Assembly: GCF_014172405.1 (NCBI RefSeq)
Contig: NZ_WNXC01000002.1
Span: 248,001-312,000 of the forward strand
DNA length: 64,000 bases
Direction: 5' to 3'
Source: Pedobacter gandavensis
GTDB lineage: Bacteria; Bacteroidota; Bacteroidia; Sphingobacteriales; Sphingobacteriaceae
Shown here: positions 50,691-60,695 of the stretch, in pieces
Layout of the letters: every line of letters begins with the position of its first letter
Numbering within the stretch: position 1 is the first letter of the stretch
Position numbers and translations under genes: made by a program
The notes under the pieces: generated by a model
Databases searched by the model: none
Told to the model about the DNA's origin: nothing
The model's input: only the letters and a program-made list of their open reading frames with translations

Positions 50691-51800
50691 TTAATACGTG
50701 CCGATAGTTGTTTTACTACCCGTGGTATTGATTTTAAACCAGGTTTTATTTTCATATAAAGCACCTTCATGTTTCCCGGCATGTTGGTTCACGTCTATTC
50801 CCAGTACCTTTCCTTTATAGTAAAAACCTACATTGGTATCGGTAATCGTATGGCCAACAATAATGGTTTTCACCTGATACAGTGCCAATGTCTGATCGAC
50901 CTCTGCTTCTGTTGCTTTCGGTTCTACAAAATATCCCCTGTACCAGAATAAAGAAGACCGTCCGCCATCAAACAATAGCTCAACTGCCTTATCGGGAATT
51001 GTGATTGATTTTCTGTCCTGATCATAAAAGGGCCTGCAACGGTCATTGATTTCCTTCAAACTCATCTTCAAATCATTGATAACCGGAGCTACACCTGCGT
51101 GCAGACAAAGGTTATCGCCAATCTTTTCAATCAGGTTTTTACTTCTTAACCAGCGCCCTATCTCCGCATCCGGACCATATAACTCCATGTAATCCAGCTC
51201 CATCAGCTTTGCATTGCTCATATATTTTGGCTGGACATAGCGTAGGTCGCCACTTAAGTTCATGATGTCATGGTTGCCCAGAATCGTGTGCAGATAACCT
51301 CCTTTGGCCTTTGCATCCTGTTCCAGCTTATACAACAACCAGATCGTGGCCGGTACCTCTTCTCCGCGGTCAAATAAATCACCGCAAATTACCAGTTGCC
51401 CTTTACCAAAGGTCCAGTTATATTGCTCATCCATCACCTTATTGGCCAGCAGGAGCTTCCTAAGTGCTTCAAACTCCCCCTCTATATCAGAAAGGGCCAG
51501 TAGCTTATCTGGTTGCTTAAATTCTGCAGGTTCATTTTTAAGTGCGGCTTGCAATTTCACAGAGAAATTCCATTCCGGATGCTCAGAAAATTCCACATTT
51601 ATTGGTACCACAGCTTTTTTACTGACTGGATAAGTTGCTAATTTTACTTTCTGCACCCCGTTTTCCATCACAATACTCCTGACTTCAATCTGGTTGTTTT
51701 TATACAACACATAAGGACCGTCTCCTGAGGGAGCAGCAGCGTAGGAAGAAAATGCAATCAAACTGGAAATTAGTGCCAATGTCATCGTTCGTAAATTCAT
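50691..51800 (-). CDS. Exported calcineurin-like metallophosphoesterase (Shewanella-type PPP)
   Basis: A 369-residue protein with a signal peptide (LALISSLIAFSSYAAAP). About 70 residues precede the phosphoesterase domain, whose motifs are LLALSDIEGEFEAL, ICGDLFDRGEEV, ILGNHDIMNLSGD and a late VGHTIT. This is the PPP arrangement of Shewanella-like phosphatases. It starts 16 bases after the susD stop, so it belongs to locus 2. A secreted phosphatase in the operon suggests that the imported substrate carries phosphate; this is inference. Confidence 0.9.
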   Translation of the reverse strand: MNLRTMTLALISSLIAFSSYAAAPSGDGPYVLYKNNQIEVRSIVMENGVQKVKLATYPVSKKAVVPINVEFSEHPEWNFSVKLQAALKNEPAEFKQPDKLLALSDIEGEFEALRKLLLANKVMDEQYNWTFGKGQLVICGDLFDRGEEVPATIWLLYKLEQDAKAKGGYLHTILGNHDIMNLSGDLRYVQPKYMSNAKLMELDYMELYGPDAEIGRWLRSKNLIEKIGDNLCLHAGVAPVINDLKMSLKEINDRCRPFYDQDRKSITIPDKAVELLFDGGRSSLFWYRGYFVEPKATEAEVDQTLALYQVKTIIVGHTITDTNVGFYYKGKVLGIDVNQHAGKHEGALYENKTWFKINTTGSKTTIGTY

Positions 51801-51816
51801 ATTGCCTTAAATATAA

Positions 51817-53274
51817 CTATTTATAACCTTCGTTTTGTTCCATGTTAGGATTCGAGTTCATCTCATTCAAAGGAATTGGCAGCACGGTTTTCAAAGAAGT
51901 ATTAGGGATTGGAAGCACTGCATCACTCATACCATATTTGGTAAAGGCTAATTTATTACGCGTTAAGTCGAACAAACGGTGTCCTTCAAAAGCGAATTCT
52001 TTCCTGTTTTCTGTGATGATCAGGTTGATTAAAGCGGTTCCGGTCGCTGTAGTTGTGGTTGCTGTTAAGTCTGCACGTTTAGCAATCACATCAAGATCAG
52101 CTGCTGCTAAGGCATCCTTTCCGGTTTGTTTTGCTCTGGCTTCTGCGCGAATCAGGTAAACTTCTGCAAAGCGGATCACTTTGATGCCTTCGTCGTAAGT
52201 ACTGATGTTATTGTACTTCGTGATCACATACGCTGGATCTTCACCACCTGAACCTGTTCTTTTACTTTTCACAATAAAACCTCTTCTCACATCTGTTGCT
52301 TTATAAGCATTGAATAAATTGTCAGTCGCCAGGCCGTCACCATAACTACCACCTTGTGTCAGAAAGTTAGATAATGCATCTGTACCATTGTTGCTGGTCG
52401 TATTGAAAAGTACTTCAAAGATCGACTCCGAGTTGCTCTGAGTTCTGAAATTCAAGTAATTCGCATTACTCAACAAAGTATATTTACCATTATTGATCAC
52501 GTTTGTAGCAGCAAGCTCTGCATTCACATAGTCGCCCATATACAAGTATACCCTGGCTAACAAGGCTTCAGCAGCATAATGACTGATGTGACCTCTGTTA
52601 CTGGCCGTAAAACCTACCGGAGTAGTCGGCAAGATCTCTACTGCTCTTTTCAAATCTGCCACGATCTGATCATAGCTTTCTTTTACTGTATTCCGCTTTG
52701 GGCTGATGATGTCTTCCTTACTGGTACCACTCTCGCTCACCACCGGTACACCGATATGGCTTGCATCTGCAGTCGCATTGTACGGTGCAGCATATAAACG
52801 CACCAAATCAAAATTAGCCAAAGCTCTTAACGCATGAGCTTCTCCCAACAGGTGGTTTACCTCTGCAGTTTCTGATTCTGGAACCGTCAATACTTTTCCT
52901 TTCGAAATGATGATGTTCGCATTCACTACAGTGCGGTACAAAACATTCCAGGTGGCATTTGCATAGCTATCGTTTGTAGCTACGGTATAGGAATCGTAAT
53001 TGATATATCTTTTAGAGTTTTTCTTACTGATATACATATTATCTGCCATTAGATCCGGCAAGATCATCATCGTACGACCATAATAGGAAGCAGACTGCAA
53101 CAGTCCATAAGTACCCATTACCGCAGCTTTAGTAGTTGGTAAATCGATCACCACCAATTCCACATCGGTTTGTTGCTGAGGATTAATGTTAAGAAGGTCC
53201 TTTTTACAAGCGCCAAAGGACAAGGCCAGCACCATTAATGGTAATATTTTTGAGGTATATTTTATCAATTTCAT
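51817..53274 (-). CDS. SusD/RagB-like outer-membrane lipoprotein (locus 2)
   Basis: A 485-residue surface lipoprotein and partner of the SusC at 53287. The signal peptide ends in SFGAC followed by KK. The helical N-terminal SusD domain (VPESETAEVNHLLGEAHALRALANFDLVRLYA) and the C-terminal RagB domain (IRFAEVYLIRAEARAK, RKEFAFEGHRLFDLTR) are clear. It lies 12 bases after susC and is followed by the phosphoesterase. Substrate unknown. Confidence 0.95.
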   Translation of the reverse strand: MKLIKYTSKILPLMVLALSFGACKKDLLNINPQQQTDVELVVIDLPTTKAAVMGTYGLLQSASYYGRTMMILPDLMADNMYISKKNSKRYINYDSYTVATNDSYANATWNVLYRTVVNANIIISKGKVLTVPESETAEVNHLLGEAHALRALANFDLVRLYAAPYNATADASHIGVPVVSESGTSKEDIISPKRNTVKESYDQIVADLKRAVEILPTTPVGFTASNRGHISHYAAEALLARVYLYMGDYVNAELAATNVINNGKYTLLSNANYLNFRTQSNSESIFEVLFNTTSNNGTDALSNFLTQGGSYGDGLATDNLFNAYKATDVRRGFIVKSKRTGSGGEDPAYVITKYNNISTYDEGIKVIRFAEVYLIRAEARAKQTGKDALAAADLDVIAKRADLTATTTTATGTALINLIITENRKEFAFEGHRLFDLTRNKLAFTKYGMSDAVLPIPNTSLKTVLPIPLNEMNSNPNMEQNEGYK

Positions 53275-53286
53275 CTGTAGCTGTAA

Positions 53287-56200
53287 TTAAAATTTAAGAT
53301 CAAGACCAAGAAGGGCAGTTTTGTAAATTGGAATGTTTTTATCTGCAAATCCATCAATACCTACTTCAGGGTCAAAGCTGATGCGTTTATCTCTGATGTA
53401 AGTAAACAGGTTATTGGCTCTGAAGTAGATTCTTGCGCTGGATAGGTTCAGCTTTTTGATCCATTGATCAGGCATTTGGTAACCTAGCGTTACATCTCTC
53501 AGACGTACATAATCACCATCATAAAGGAAACGTGTAGAACTCTGAGAAGAAGAGCCCGATTGCGTTCCGTTGAATACCACTTTAGGCTGATCTGTAATCT
53601 GACCTTCATGCGTCCATCTGTTCTCGTAATAGTAACGTGTCATCTTGGTGGTTGGCGCAAAACCTCCTGAGCCGTCGCTAAAGCTTGTTGCACCGTAGTT
53701 ATCAAAGATTTTATTACCCAAGTTGAAATACAACATGAAGCTTAAGGAGAAACGTTTGTAAGTAAATGCATTCGTTAAACCACCAAATACTTTTGGTAAA
53801 GCACTACCTTGATTAAACTGAGTCGCTTTAGTATAGTCGTTTGTAATTTCTGTTTTCGAACCATCTTTATACCACAATGCATCTCCATTTGCAGGATCTA
53901 CACCTGCATAACCAACCAGATACAACTGATAGTAATCACCACCTACAAAACGGTTGTAACCACTGCCCACAATCGGGCTATTTAATGCGGTAATTCTGTT
54001 CTTCATCGTAGAGATGTTGAAACTGGTATTCCAGCCAAAGCCATCATGATCAGGTTTCACATTGACACTGTTTAATTCCAGTTCCAATCCTGAGTTTTTC
54101 ATGGCACCGATGTTATCCGTAAAGCTGGTTACCCCATTCGTTGCTGAAATTGGTTTGTTCAATAATAAGTCTGAAGTCACACGGGTATAGTATTCAAAAG
54201 TACCGGTTAAGCGATTGTTTAACACGCCAAAATCAAGGGCCACATTGAAAGGTTTGTTTTTCTCCCAGGTCAGCAAGTTGTTACCATAGTTGGCGAATAC
54301 CAAACCTGGTGCATTGTCATAGCTGGAGCCATCGTATAACGCTCTCGAATCGAAGTTACCAATGTCCTGATTTCCATTGATACCATAACTGGTACGGAAG
54401 CGCAAATCAGAGATCACATCTTGTTTCAACATAAATTCTTCTTTGCTGATGTTCCAGGAAGCACCAAGGGCGAAGAAATTACCATATCTTTTTTCTGAAC
54501 CGAATCTGGAAGAACCATCACGACGGGCAGAAACACTTAAATAATACTTCGACAAATAATCAAATGAAGCATTGAAAAAAACAGAACTTAATCCATTACC
54601 TGTTGCAGAAGATCCACCACCGGTTAAGATCGAAGCATTGTCTAAAGTATAAGTATTAGGCAGGAAGTTACGTTTAGAAACATAGTTTCCTACTTCATCA
54701 ACGCTTTGTTCTTCATAACCTGCATAAGTTTTCAAGCCAAAATCACCAAAAGTTTCGTTGTAACGAAGAATCAAGGTGTTTACAAAATTGCTCTTTCTAT
54801 CTGTAGAATTAGTTGCTCTACCACCATCCGAACGTGAAGTACCTACACCAGATTTGTTGTAGCTGATCATCTCTCTGTACAAGAAATTGATGTTACTTTG
54901 GTTCTCAATAGATAAAGAAGGTAGAATTTGATATTTCACTAAGAAATTACCCAGCATCCCGAAAGCATTGCTTTTATCATAGCTCTCTTTTACCTGAGCC
55001 ATTGGGTTGTACCTGTTGTAATAACTGAAATCATAAGTACCATCATCGTTGTAAGCTTTTAGCCAAGGCTGATAAAGCGTGTACATACGTACTGGATTTC
55101 CGAAAGTTCCGCCATCTGCCTGAGTTTGGTTTTTACGGTAATTCACTTGTAATCCAGCAGAAAACGACAACTTGTCGGTCGCCTGATTGGTCAATTTCAA
55201 GTTTCCTGTACTACGGCTAAACGCTGAACCCAATAGGGCTGCTTTAGCTATATAGTGACTTCCTGAAACATAAAATTTCGTTTTTTCGGTACCACCGCTG
55301 GCAGAAAGATCAAATTGAGAATAATTTCCGTTACGCGTTAATAAATCAAACCAATCTGTGTTGACATTAGGATTTACCCCGTCGTCTATCATTTGTTGAT
55401 CAAATCCTTTAGGCTTAGGATTATTGGCCCAACCTTCTCTTAAAAGTTCCAGGGATTCATTGGTATTCAGCAGGTCATGACCTTTCACTTTCGTCACCCT
55501 GTTACTACCCAACTGAGCAGAAGCACTGATCACGGTTTTACCGACAACACCTGATTTAGTAGTGATTAAAATCACCCCGTTTGCTGCTCTGGAACCGTAC
55601 ATAGAAGCAGCAGCAGCATCTTTCAATACCGTTACCGATTCCACATCAAAATTGTTCAAGCTATTGATTTGACCGGATTCCAAAGGAATACCATCCACTA
55701 CATACAGCGGACCGCTACCAGCAGTTACAGAGCCAATACCACGGATTCTTACGTTGGGAACCGCGCCTGGCTGTCCAGATCCACTCGAAACTGCAACACC
55801 AGCCGCATTTCCTTGCAGGGTTTCCTGAATACTGACATTCGGATTTCCATTAATCACCGCTGCTTTTAACATTTTTGCAGATCCAGTATAGGAAGCTTTA
55901 GTTTGTGTACCATAGGCAACCACCATTACCTCAGCAAGATCCTGATTAGAAGGAACCAAAGTAATATTGGCCATCACATCCGCATTTTTAACCTCCACAT
56001 GAGAGACAAATTTCTCATAACCAACGAAAGTCGCCGTCATTTGATATTTACCAGATTTTGAAAGATTAAAAGCATATTCGCCATTGCCATTCGTTTGTGT
56101 AGTTTGTTTAAAATCTTCGCTGGTCAATACAATGCTCACACCTGGAAGCGGTTTTCCGATTTCATCCAATACTTTTCCTTTTAACACCATCATTTTGAAG

Positions 56201-56580
56201 GCATCATTGGTCATAGAAATGGTCAGGTCTTTTTTTCTCAGCAATACATTATTACCTACCACCTTAAATGTTAAAGGAAGTACATTGGAACATTCCCTCA
56301 ATACGGTTTCCAAAGAGGCATTTTTCACTTCAATAGACATCCTGGTTTGGCGGACATCCTTACTATCGTAAAAGAACTTATATCCGGTTTGCTTTTTGAT
56401 AGATTCCAAAATCCTTTCCAGTGGTGCATTCTTTTCTTTTAGATTGATTTGGCTGTATCCTTTTGCACTGGCCTGCATGAAAGCCAGAAACAACAAGATG
56501 GTGGTCAACTTCATAATGAGTAGCAATTTAGGGGGCAGCCATGGCTTAGACATAGCTGTAGTAATAGCATTAAAATTCAT
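53287..56580 (-). CDS. SusC/RagA-like TonB-dependent transporter with STN domain (locus 2)
   Basis: A 1,097-residue outer-membrane transporter. A signal segment (LLFLAFMQASAKGYS) precedes an STN domain (about 47-115), a carboxypeptidase-regulatory-like domain (about 132-205, GKVLDEIGKPLPGVSI), the plug (GIGSVTAGSGPLYVVDGIPL, VTVLKDAAAASMYGS) and the barrel ending in Phe. The domain order equals that of locus 1, but the sequences differ strongly in the barrel, so the substrates should differ. A probable antisense RNA covers its leader. Confidence 0.96.
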   Translation of the reverse strand: MNFNAITTAMSKPWLPPKLLLIMKLTTILLFLAFMQASAKGYSQINLKEKNAPLERILESIKKQTGYKFFYDSKDVRQTRMSIEVKNASLETVLRECSNVLPLTFKVVGNNVLLRKKDLTISMTNDAFKMMVLKGKVLDEIGKPLPGVSIVLTSEDFKQTTQTNGNGEYAFNLSKSGKYQMTATFVGYEKFVSHVEVKNADVMANITLVPSNQDLAEVMVVAYGTQTKASYTGSAKMLKAAVINGNPNVSIQETLQGNAAGVAVSSGSGQPGAVPNVRIRGIGSVTAGSGPLYVVDGIPLESGQINSLNNFDVESVTVLKDAAAASMYGSRAANGVILITTKSGVVGKTVISASAQLGSNRVTKVKGHDLLNTNESLELLREGWANNPKPKGFDQQMIDDGVNPNVNTDWFDLLTRNGNYSQFDLSASGGTEKTKFYVSGSHYIAKAALLGSAFSRSTGNLKLTNQATDKLSFSAGLQVNYRKNQTQADGGTFGNPVRMYTLYQPWLKAYNDDGTYDFSYYNRYNPMAQVKESYDKSNAFGMLGNFLVKYQILPSLSIENQSNINFLYREMISYNKSGVGTSRSDGGRATNSTDRKSNFVNTLILRYNETFGDFGLKTYAGYEEQSVDEVGNYVSKRNFLPNTYTLDNASILTGGGSSATGNGLSSVFFNASFDYLSKYYLSVSARRDGSSRFGSEKRYGNFFALGASWNISKEEFMLKQDVISDLRFRTSYGINGNQDIGNFDSRALYDGSSYDNAPGLVFANYGNNLLTWEKNKPFNVALDFGVLNNRLTGTFEYYTRVTSDLLLNKPISATNGVTSFTDNIGAMKNSGLELELNSVNVKPDHDGFGWNTSFNISTMKNRITALNSPIVGSGYNRFVGGDYYQLYLVGYAGVDPANGDALWYKDGSKTEITNDYTKATQFNQGSALPKVFGGLTNAFTYKRFSLSFMLYFNLGNKIFDNYGATSFSDGSGGFAPTTKMTRYYYENRWTHEGQITDQPKVVFNGTQSGSSSQSSTRFLYDGDYVRLRDVTLGYQMPDQWIKKLNLSSARIYFRANNLFTYIRDKRISFDPEVGIDGFADKNIPIYKTALLGLDLKF

Positions 56581-56587
56581 ACTTTTG
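56580..56587 (+). promoter_or_regulatory. Antisense -7 promoter element overlapping the susC start codon (locus 2)
   Basis: TACTTTTG is a perfect TAnnTTTG on the plus strand. Its first base is the last base of the CAT of the susC start codon, exactly as in locus 1. No clear -33 element was found. Confidence 0.5.
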
Positions 56588-56592
56588 TAATG

Positions 56593-56701
56593 TTTGGGTT
56601 AATACCGTGAATAGTTCGCAAAATTGTTTGTCCCGGAATACCGGGAAGGGTTAACTCAGCATTTACCGCAGTTGTGCTCGAACACTTCTGCGGTTCTTTT
56701 T
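56593..56701 (+). ncRNA. Candidate cis-antisense small RNA in the susC leader (locus 2)
   Basis: A transcript of about 108 nt is predicted from the -7 element at 56580-56587 to a plus-strand terminator: ACCGCAG (56665-56671) pairs with CTGCGGT (56688-56694), an inner GTG/CAC pairs too, then TTCTTTTT. It shares with locus 1 box 1 (GTTTGGGTTAAT, 56592-56603), box 2 (TTGTCCCG, 56628-56635) and a hairpin between box 2 and the terminator (TCCCGG-AATA-CCGGGA, 56631-56646). It would pair fully with the 5' leader of the susC mRNA. Confidence 0.55.
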
Positions 56702-56815
56702 ATACCTTAATTAGGTTATCCCTTGTGCTGGTTAATCCTTTCGTAGTTTTGTTTTCATCTTTTTTGTTTGTTTGGTGTTATGGTTTGGTATTTATAAGTT
56801 TTTAGGGATCATTGC

Positions 56816-57967
56816 TTAAGGTGTGACGATAATCTGCTTGCCATGTACGCTGAAATGCACTTTAAAGAAGCTGAGGATATCTAATACCTGGGAAAGGTTA
56901 CTATTTCTATCAATCTCTCCGGAAAACTGTCTATCTGGAAGCGTACCTTCATAGCTCACCTCTAAATCATACCAGCGCGCAACGGAACGCATCACACTTT
57001 GCAGGTCGGCATCTTTAAATTTAAATACGCCATGTTTCCAGGCGACTGCCTCTTCTTCTTTTCCGTAGTTAACATGGAGCTGTGATTCCGTTAATGCGGC
57101 TTGTTGTCCAGGCTTTAAGATCAGTGCACGATCTGCCTTGTCCTTGCTCCAGACTTTTACAGCGCCTTCCAAAAGTGTCGTTTTTGTACTTGGTTCATCG
57201 GAATAAGCATTGATATTGAAATGAGTACCTAGTACTTCTACCGTCTGGCTACTGGTCGCTACTTTAAAAGATTTTGCAGGTTGCGATTGGGCCACTTCAA
57301 AATAAGCCTCACCAGTTAAACTCACCTCCCTGGCTTCTCCGGCAAAGGCGGTTGGATAACGCAAAGAAGATGCAGCATTGAGCCACACTTTGGTCCCGTC
57401 AGGAAGATTGATCTGGTATTGTCCACCTTTAGGCGTCGCAATGGTATTCATGCCTGTTTTTACAGCATTCGTATTTGCAGCGGCAGAAACCGTGTACACC
57501 AGTTGCCCATCTTTAGTTTTGGTGATGGTGATGCCCGATTGTTCTGCAAGTTTCCCATTTCCGGCTTCATCAAGGCTGATTTCCTGGCCATTGGCCAAGG
57601 TTAATATCGCTTTATTCCCCCCTGGAAGGATGGGACTTTTAGCGCCATAATTTGCTGCAGCTAGTGCTTCTGGATTAACTGTTGGATTCTGGTTACTATA
57701 AATATAAACCGCCATCCCCGAAACCAGTATTACTGCCGCGGCAGCAGCGATTCTTGGCCACAAGGTTCTTTTTTTAACCACAGGCTCCTCTGCCTCGATA
57801 TGTAGGAATAACCTTTCCTGAATTCGGTCCGTAGCCCCTTCCAATTCAATATTGGTCAGCGCTGCTCCTTCTTTTTGGAAATCCAGATACCAGGTTTCTA
57901 CCATTGCCTTTTCCGCATCCGTACAATTTCCTGCTTTATATTTCTCCAATAGTTCCTGTGCCTGCAT
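56816..57967 (-). CDS. FecR-family anti-sigma factor (locus 2)
   Basis: A 383-residue inner-membrane anti-sigma factor of the same architecture as that of locus 1: cytoplasmic N-terminus, membrane helix at 72-90, periplasmic FecR domain (about 170-270, TPKGGQYQINLPDGTKVWLNA) and a C-terminal DUF4974-type domain (VMRSVARWYDLEV). It lies 72 bases after the sigma gene and 235 bases before susC. That gap holds the probable antisense RNA. Confidence 0.94.
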   Translation of the reverse strand: MQAQELLEKYKAGNCTDAEKAMVETWYLDFQKEGAALTNIELEGATDRIQERLFLHIEAEEPVVKKRTLWPRIAAAAAVILVSGMAVYIYSNQNPTVNPEALAAANYGAKSPILPGGNKAILTLANGQEISLDEAGNGKLAEQSGITITKTKDGQLVYTVSAAANTNAVKTGMNTIATPKGGQYQINLPDGTKVWLNAASSLRYPTAFAGEAREVSLTGEAYFEVAQSQPAKSFKVATSSQTVEVLGTHFNINAYSDEPSTKTTLLEGAVKVWSKDKADRALILKPGQQAALTESQLHVNYGKEEEAVAWKHGVFKFKDADLQSVMRSVARWYDLEVSYEGTLPDRQFSGEIDRNSNLSQVLDILSFFKVHFSVHGKQIIVTP

Positions 57968-58039
57968 ACCTGTTTTTAATGCTAATTAACCTATAGACGG
58001 TTAGCATTGACCTTGGGCGTAAAAGAAAATGAAAATAAT

Positions 58040-58618
58040 TTAATGCTGGCTGATATATACCAGATAAGCAAGGATACCGAACTTCCCTCTCAGAATTTTA
58101 AGCGCATTGTTGACATGCTTTTTAACCGTCATTTCGGAAAGCTCCAATTCCGTCGCAATCTCTTTATGGCTCAGGTTAGCATTTCGACTCAATTCAAAGA
58201 CGGCCCTCATCTTTGGGGGCAATGCCGAAATTTCCTTTTCGATTAAAGCCCTGAGTTCATTTGCCCGAACCAAATGATCCGTTTCAGCTTCGCTATGGTC
58301 TATAAAATATTGCAGGGAGACCATGTATTCGGAAGCTACTTTTTTATGAGAAATCAGGTCAATGATCCGATTCCGAACCGCCTGATAGAGGTAACCTGAC
58401 AAATGTGTTCTTAAAACCAGGTCATTTCTTTTCGTCCAAAGCACGGCAAAAAGCTCATGAACCACATCATCGGCTTCCGACTGATTTCTTAGTTTTTGAT
58501 AAGCATGGATATACAATAGCCCTTTATACCGATTGTAAATTTCGGTAAAAGCTGCCTTATCGCCATCCTTCAAATGGGCAACTAAATCAGTATCGGCTAA
58601 AGTGGTGTATGAAATCAT
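58040..58618 (-). CDS. ECF RNA polymerase sigma factor (locus 2)
   Basis: A 192-residue ECF sigma factor paired with the FecR gene downstream. Region 2 (NQSEADDVVHELFAVLWTKRN, LYQAVRNRIIDLI) and region 4 (LPPKMRAVFELSRNANLSHKEIATELELSEMTVKKHVNNAL) are present. Its C-terminus, FGILAYLVYISQH, is short and only mildly hydrophobic, unlike the 17-residue tail of the locus 1 factor. It should control the SusCD-phosphoesterase operon. Confidence 0.94.
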   Translation of the reverse strand: MISYTTLADTDLVAHLKDGDKAAFTEIYNRYKGLLYIHAYQKLRNQSEADDVVHELFAVLWTKRNDLVLRTHLSGYLYQAVRNRIIDLISHKKVASEYMVSLQYFIDHSEAETDHLVRANELRALIEKEISALPPKMRAVFELSRNANLSHKEIATELELSEMTVKKHVNNALKILRGKFGILAYLVYISQH

Positions 58619-58788
58619 TGTTTAGGAGTCATTCACAATTTTCTGGAAGATCCTCCCCAATATTAATTAAATTTTCTGAAATAGTAAGTCAGGTCGTATG
58701 TGAACAAATTGTTAAGCCTCAGCTAAAATACTAATTACTAATCGTAATCATATTTTTAACTGAGGCTTATTTTATAGTGCTTTTTAGA

Positions 58789-60144
58789 TTAATCCTCCGA
58801 ATTCCCGAAGTCCTTTACTACTGCACCAAGATCATAAACAGGTGTAATCGCACCAAATTCCGCAGCAATGATGCTACTACCAGCAGCACTTCTGCTCCCT
58901 CCTGCACAATGTACTACAATCGGCTTGTCTGCTGGAATTTCCTCAATACGCTCTCTCAGTTCTCCCAAAGGAATATTTTTGGAATGGCTGAATATCTTTT
59001 TCTTTTTCACCTCGTTCTCATTCCTGACATCGATAATGGTAAATTCTTCAGGATTGGCAATGAAGCATTCTAAAGGCAATACCGGCATAAATACATCACC
59101 AGAATGCGTCACAAAGGCGGCCAGAATGAAGGGTTCATAGCCGATACTTGCCGCGCGATGGATCAGTTCTTCCAATTGATCGGAATTTGCAGCCGTTAGG
59201 TAAAAGTGTTCACCGGGTCTGATGATACTTCCCAACCAGGTTTCAAACTTTTTGCCATACACAATATTCACTGCTCCGGGGAAATGACCTTCCTTGAAAT
59301 CACTCTCAGGACGGGCATCAACCACAATGACAGCGGTATTGAGCGCTTCAAATTCCGGTTGTTTAATCACTTCTACCTGATTTACCTGGGCTTTAAAATG
59401 AGGAGCACCTTTTCTGTTCAGGTCTACATCATAACCGAAATATTTAGGAATGAAGGGCTGATCGGCAATCAACGCTTTCATAAAATCACTTTCCGTCATT
59501 TCCTGTAGCGACCAATTGCTGATTTTTTCTGCGCCAATCGTACTTGAATTTGCGGTACTTAAAGCTTTACCACATAAAGTACCGGATCCATGTGCCGGAT
59601 AAACCAGTACCTCATCGTCCAATACCATCAATTTATCTCTTAGGGAATGGTACATTTGAAGGGCTAATTTCTCCCTTTTTGCTTGTAGATTCCCTACTGA
59701 TTCTCTCAAATCCGGTCTGCCGCAATCTCCGATAAACAAGGTATCCCCTGTAAAAACCGCTTTCGCTTTTCCATCATGCTCCAATAACACAGAAATGCTA
59801 TCTGGAGAATGGCCTGGGGTATGGATACTTGTTAGTTTTATTTTACCAAAACTAAGTGTTGCCCCTTCATCAAAATGTTCCACCGGATAAGCTGCTCCCG
59901 TTAAACTATGGGCATATATAGTTGCTCCGGTACTTTCATGAATCTCCAGGTGGCTACTCACAAAATCAGCATGAGGATGTGTTTCTATGACCCCAATAAT
60001 CTGGGCATCAAATTTCTTTGCAAATTCATAATAGGGTTCCGGATTACGCGCAGGATCTATCAACACAATCTTTTGCTCACACTCACTCACTATGGCATAG
60101 CTGTAATGCGATAAAAACTCATCTTTAAACTGTTCTATAATCAT
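58789..60144 (-). CDS. CstB-like persulfide dioxygenase-rhodanese fusion
   Basis: A 451-residue enzyme of sulfide/persulfide detoxification. The N-terminal metallo-beta-lactamase domain has THPHADF and HTPGHSPDS metal motifs of ETHE1-type persulfide dioxygenases. A middle rhodanese-like domain (about 262-345, VVDARPESDFKEGHFPGA) has no active-site Cys (it reads YLTAANSDQ), so it is a pseudo-rhodanese. The C-terminal rhodanese has Cys413 in HCAGGSRS. Order and length equal CstB of Staphylococcus (about 444 residues). It is the last gene of a minus-strand run with YeeE/YedE, TauE/SafE and a Crp-like regulator. Confidence 0.9.
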   Translation of the reverse strand: MIIEQFKDEFLSHYSYAIVSECEQKIVLIDPARNPEPYYEFAKKFDAQIIGVIETHPHADFVSSHLEIHESTGATIYAHSLTGAAYPVEHFDEGATLSFGKIKLTSIHTPGHSPDSISVLLEHDGKAKAVFTGDTLFIGDCGRPDLRESVGNLQAKREKLALQMYHSLRDKLMVLDDEVLVYPAHGSGTLCGKALSTANSSTIGAEKISNWSLQEMTESDFMKALIADQPFIPKYFGYDVDLNRKGAPHFKAQVNQVEVIKQPEFEALNTAVIVVDARPESDFKEGHFPGAVNIVYGKKFETWLGSIIRPGEHFYLTAANSDQLEELIHRAASIGYEPFILAAFVTHSGDVFMPVLPLECFIANPEEFTIIDVRNENEVKKKKIFSHSKNIPLGELRERIEEIPADKPIVVHCAGGSRSAAGSSIIAAEFGAITPVYDLGAVVKDFGNSED

Positions 60145-60271
60145 CTTTTATTCATTTAACGTAATAAACTATCTCTCTACCTATTCGCCTTTCTCTATAC
60201 AAATTTCAGCATTTAAAGGTATTTATTGTGTGATCAATGTCACATATCAAACCCCAATTGATCATTTAATC

Positions 60272-60685
60272 TTAATGCGGCAGTTTATCTTTTAACAACC
60301 CATAAAGATAAGTTCCTAGCAAAGCACCAAAAATGACAATTCCCATGGTCAGGTAACCATAACCCAGGTTCACAAACATGGGCCCTGGACAAGCACCTGT
60401 TAAGGCCCATCCCAATCCAAAAATCGTTCCTCCAATGATGTATTTTTTATAGCTACGATCTTTATCAGGGAAAAGAATGGGTTGATTTTCCGCGTCTTTC
60501 AATTGAAACTTTTTGATCAGAAAAACAGCTATTACACCCAATACAACTGCTGTTCCAATGATTCCATACATATGGAAAGATTGAAAGCGAAACATCTCCT
60601 GAATTCGGAACCAGGAAACCGCTTCTGATTTACTCATGATGATGCCAAACAGAATGCCGGCAAGTATATATTTTATGGACTTCAT
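60272..60685 (-). CDS. YeeE/YedE-type membrane protein, small half (PmpB-like)
   Basis: A 137-residue membrane protein with four helices. The conserved Cys lies in GWALTGACPGPMF, the thiol motif of this sulfur-compound transporter family. It is half the size of the full-length YeeE; the other half is the next gene upstream, 10 bases away, and the two presumably pair. It lies between that gene and the CstB-like enzyme. Confidence 0.9.
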   Translation of the reverse strand: MKSIKYILAGILFGIIMSKSEAVSWFRIQEMFRFQSFHMYGIIGTAVVLGVIAVFLIKKFQLKDAENQPILFPDKDRSYKKYIIGGTIFGLGWALTGACPGPMFVNLGYGYLTMGIVIFGALLGTYLYGLLKDKLPH

Positions 60686-60695
60686 TGATTTAATT

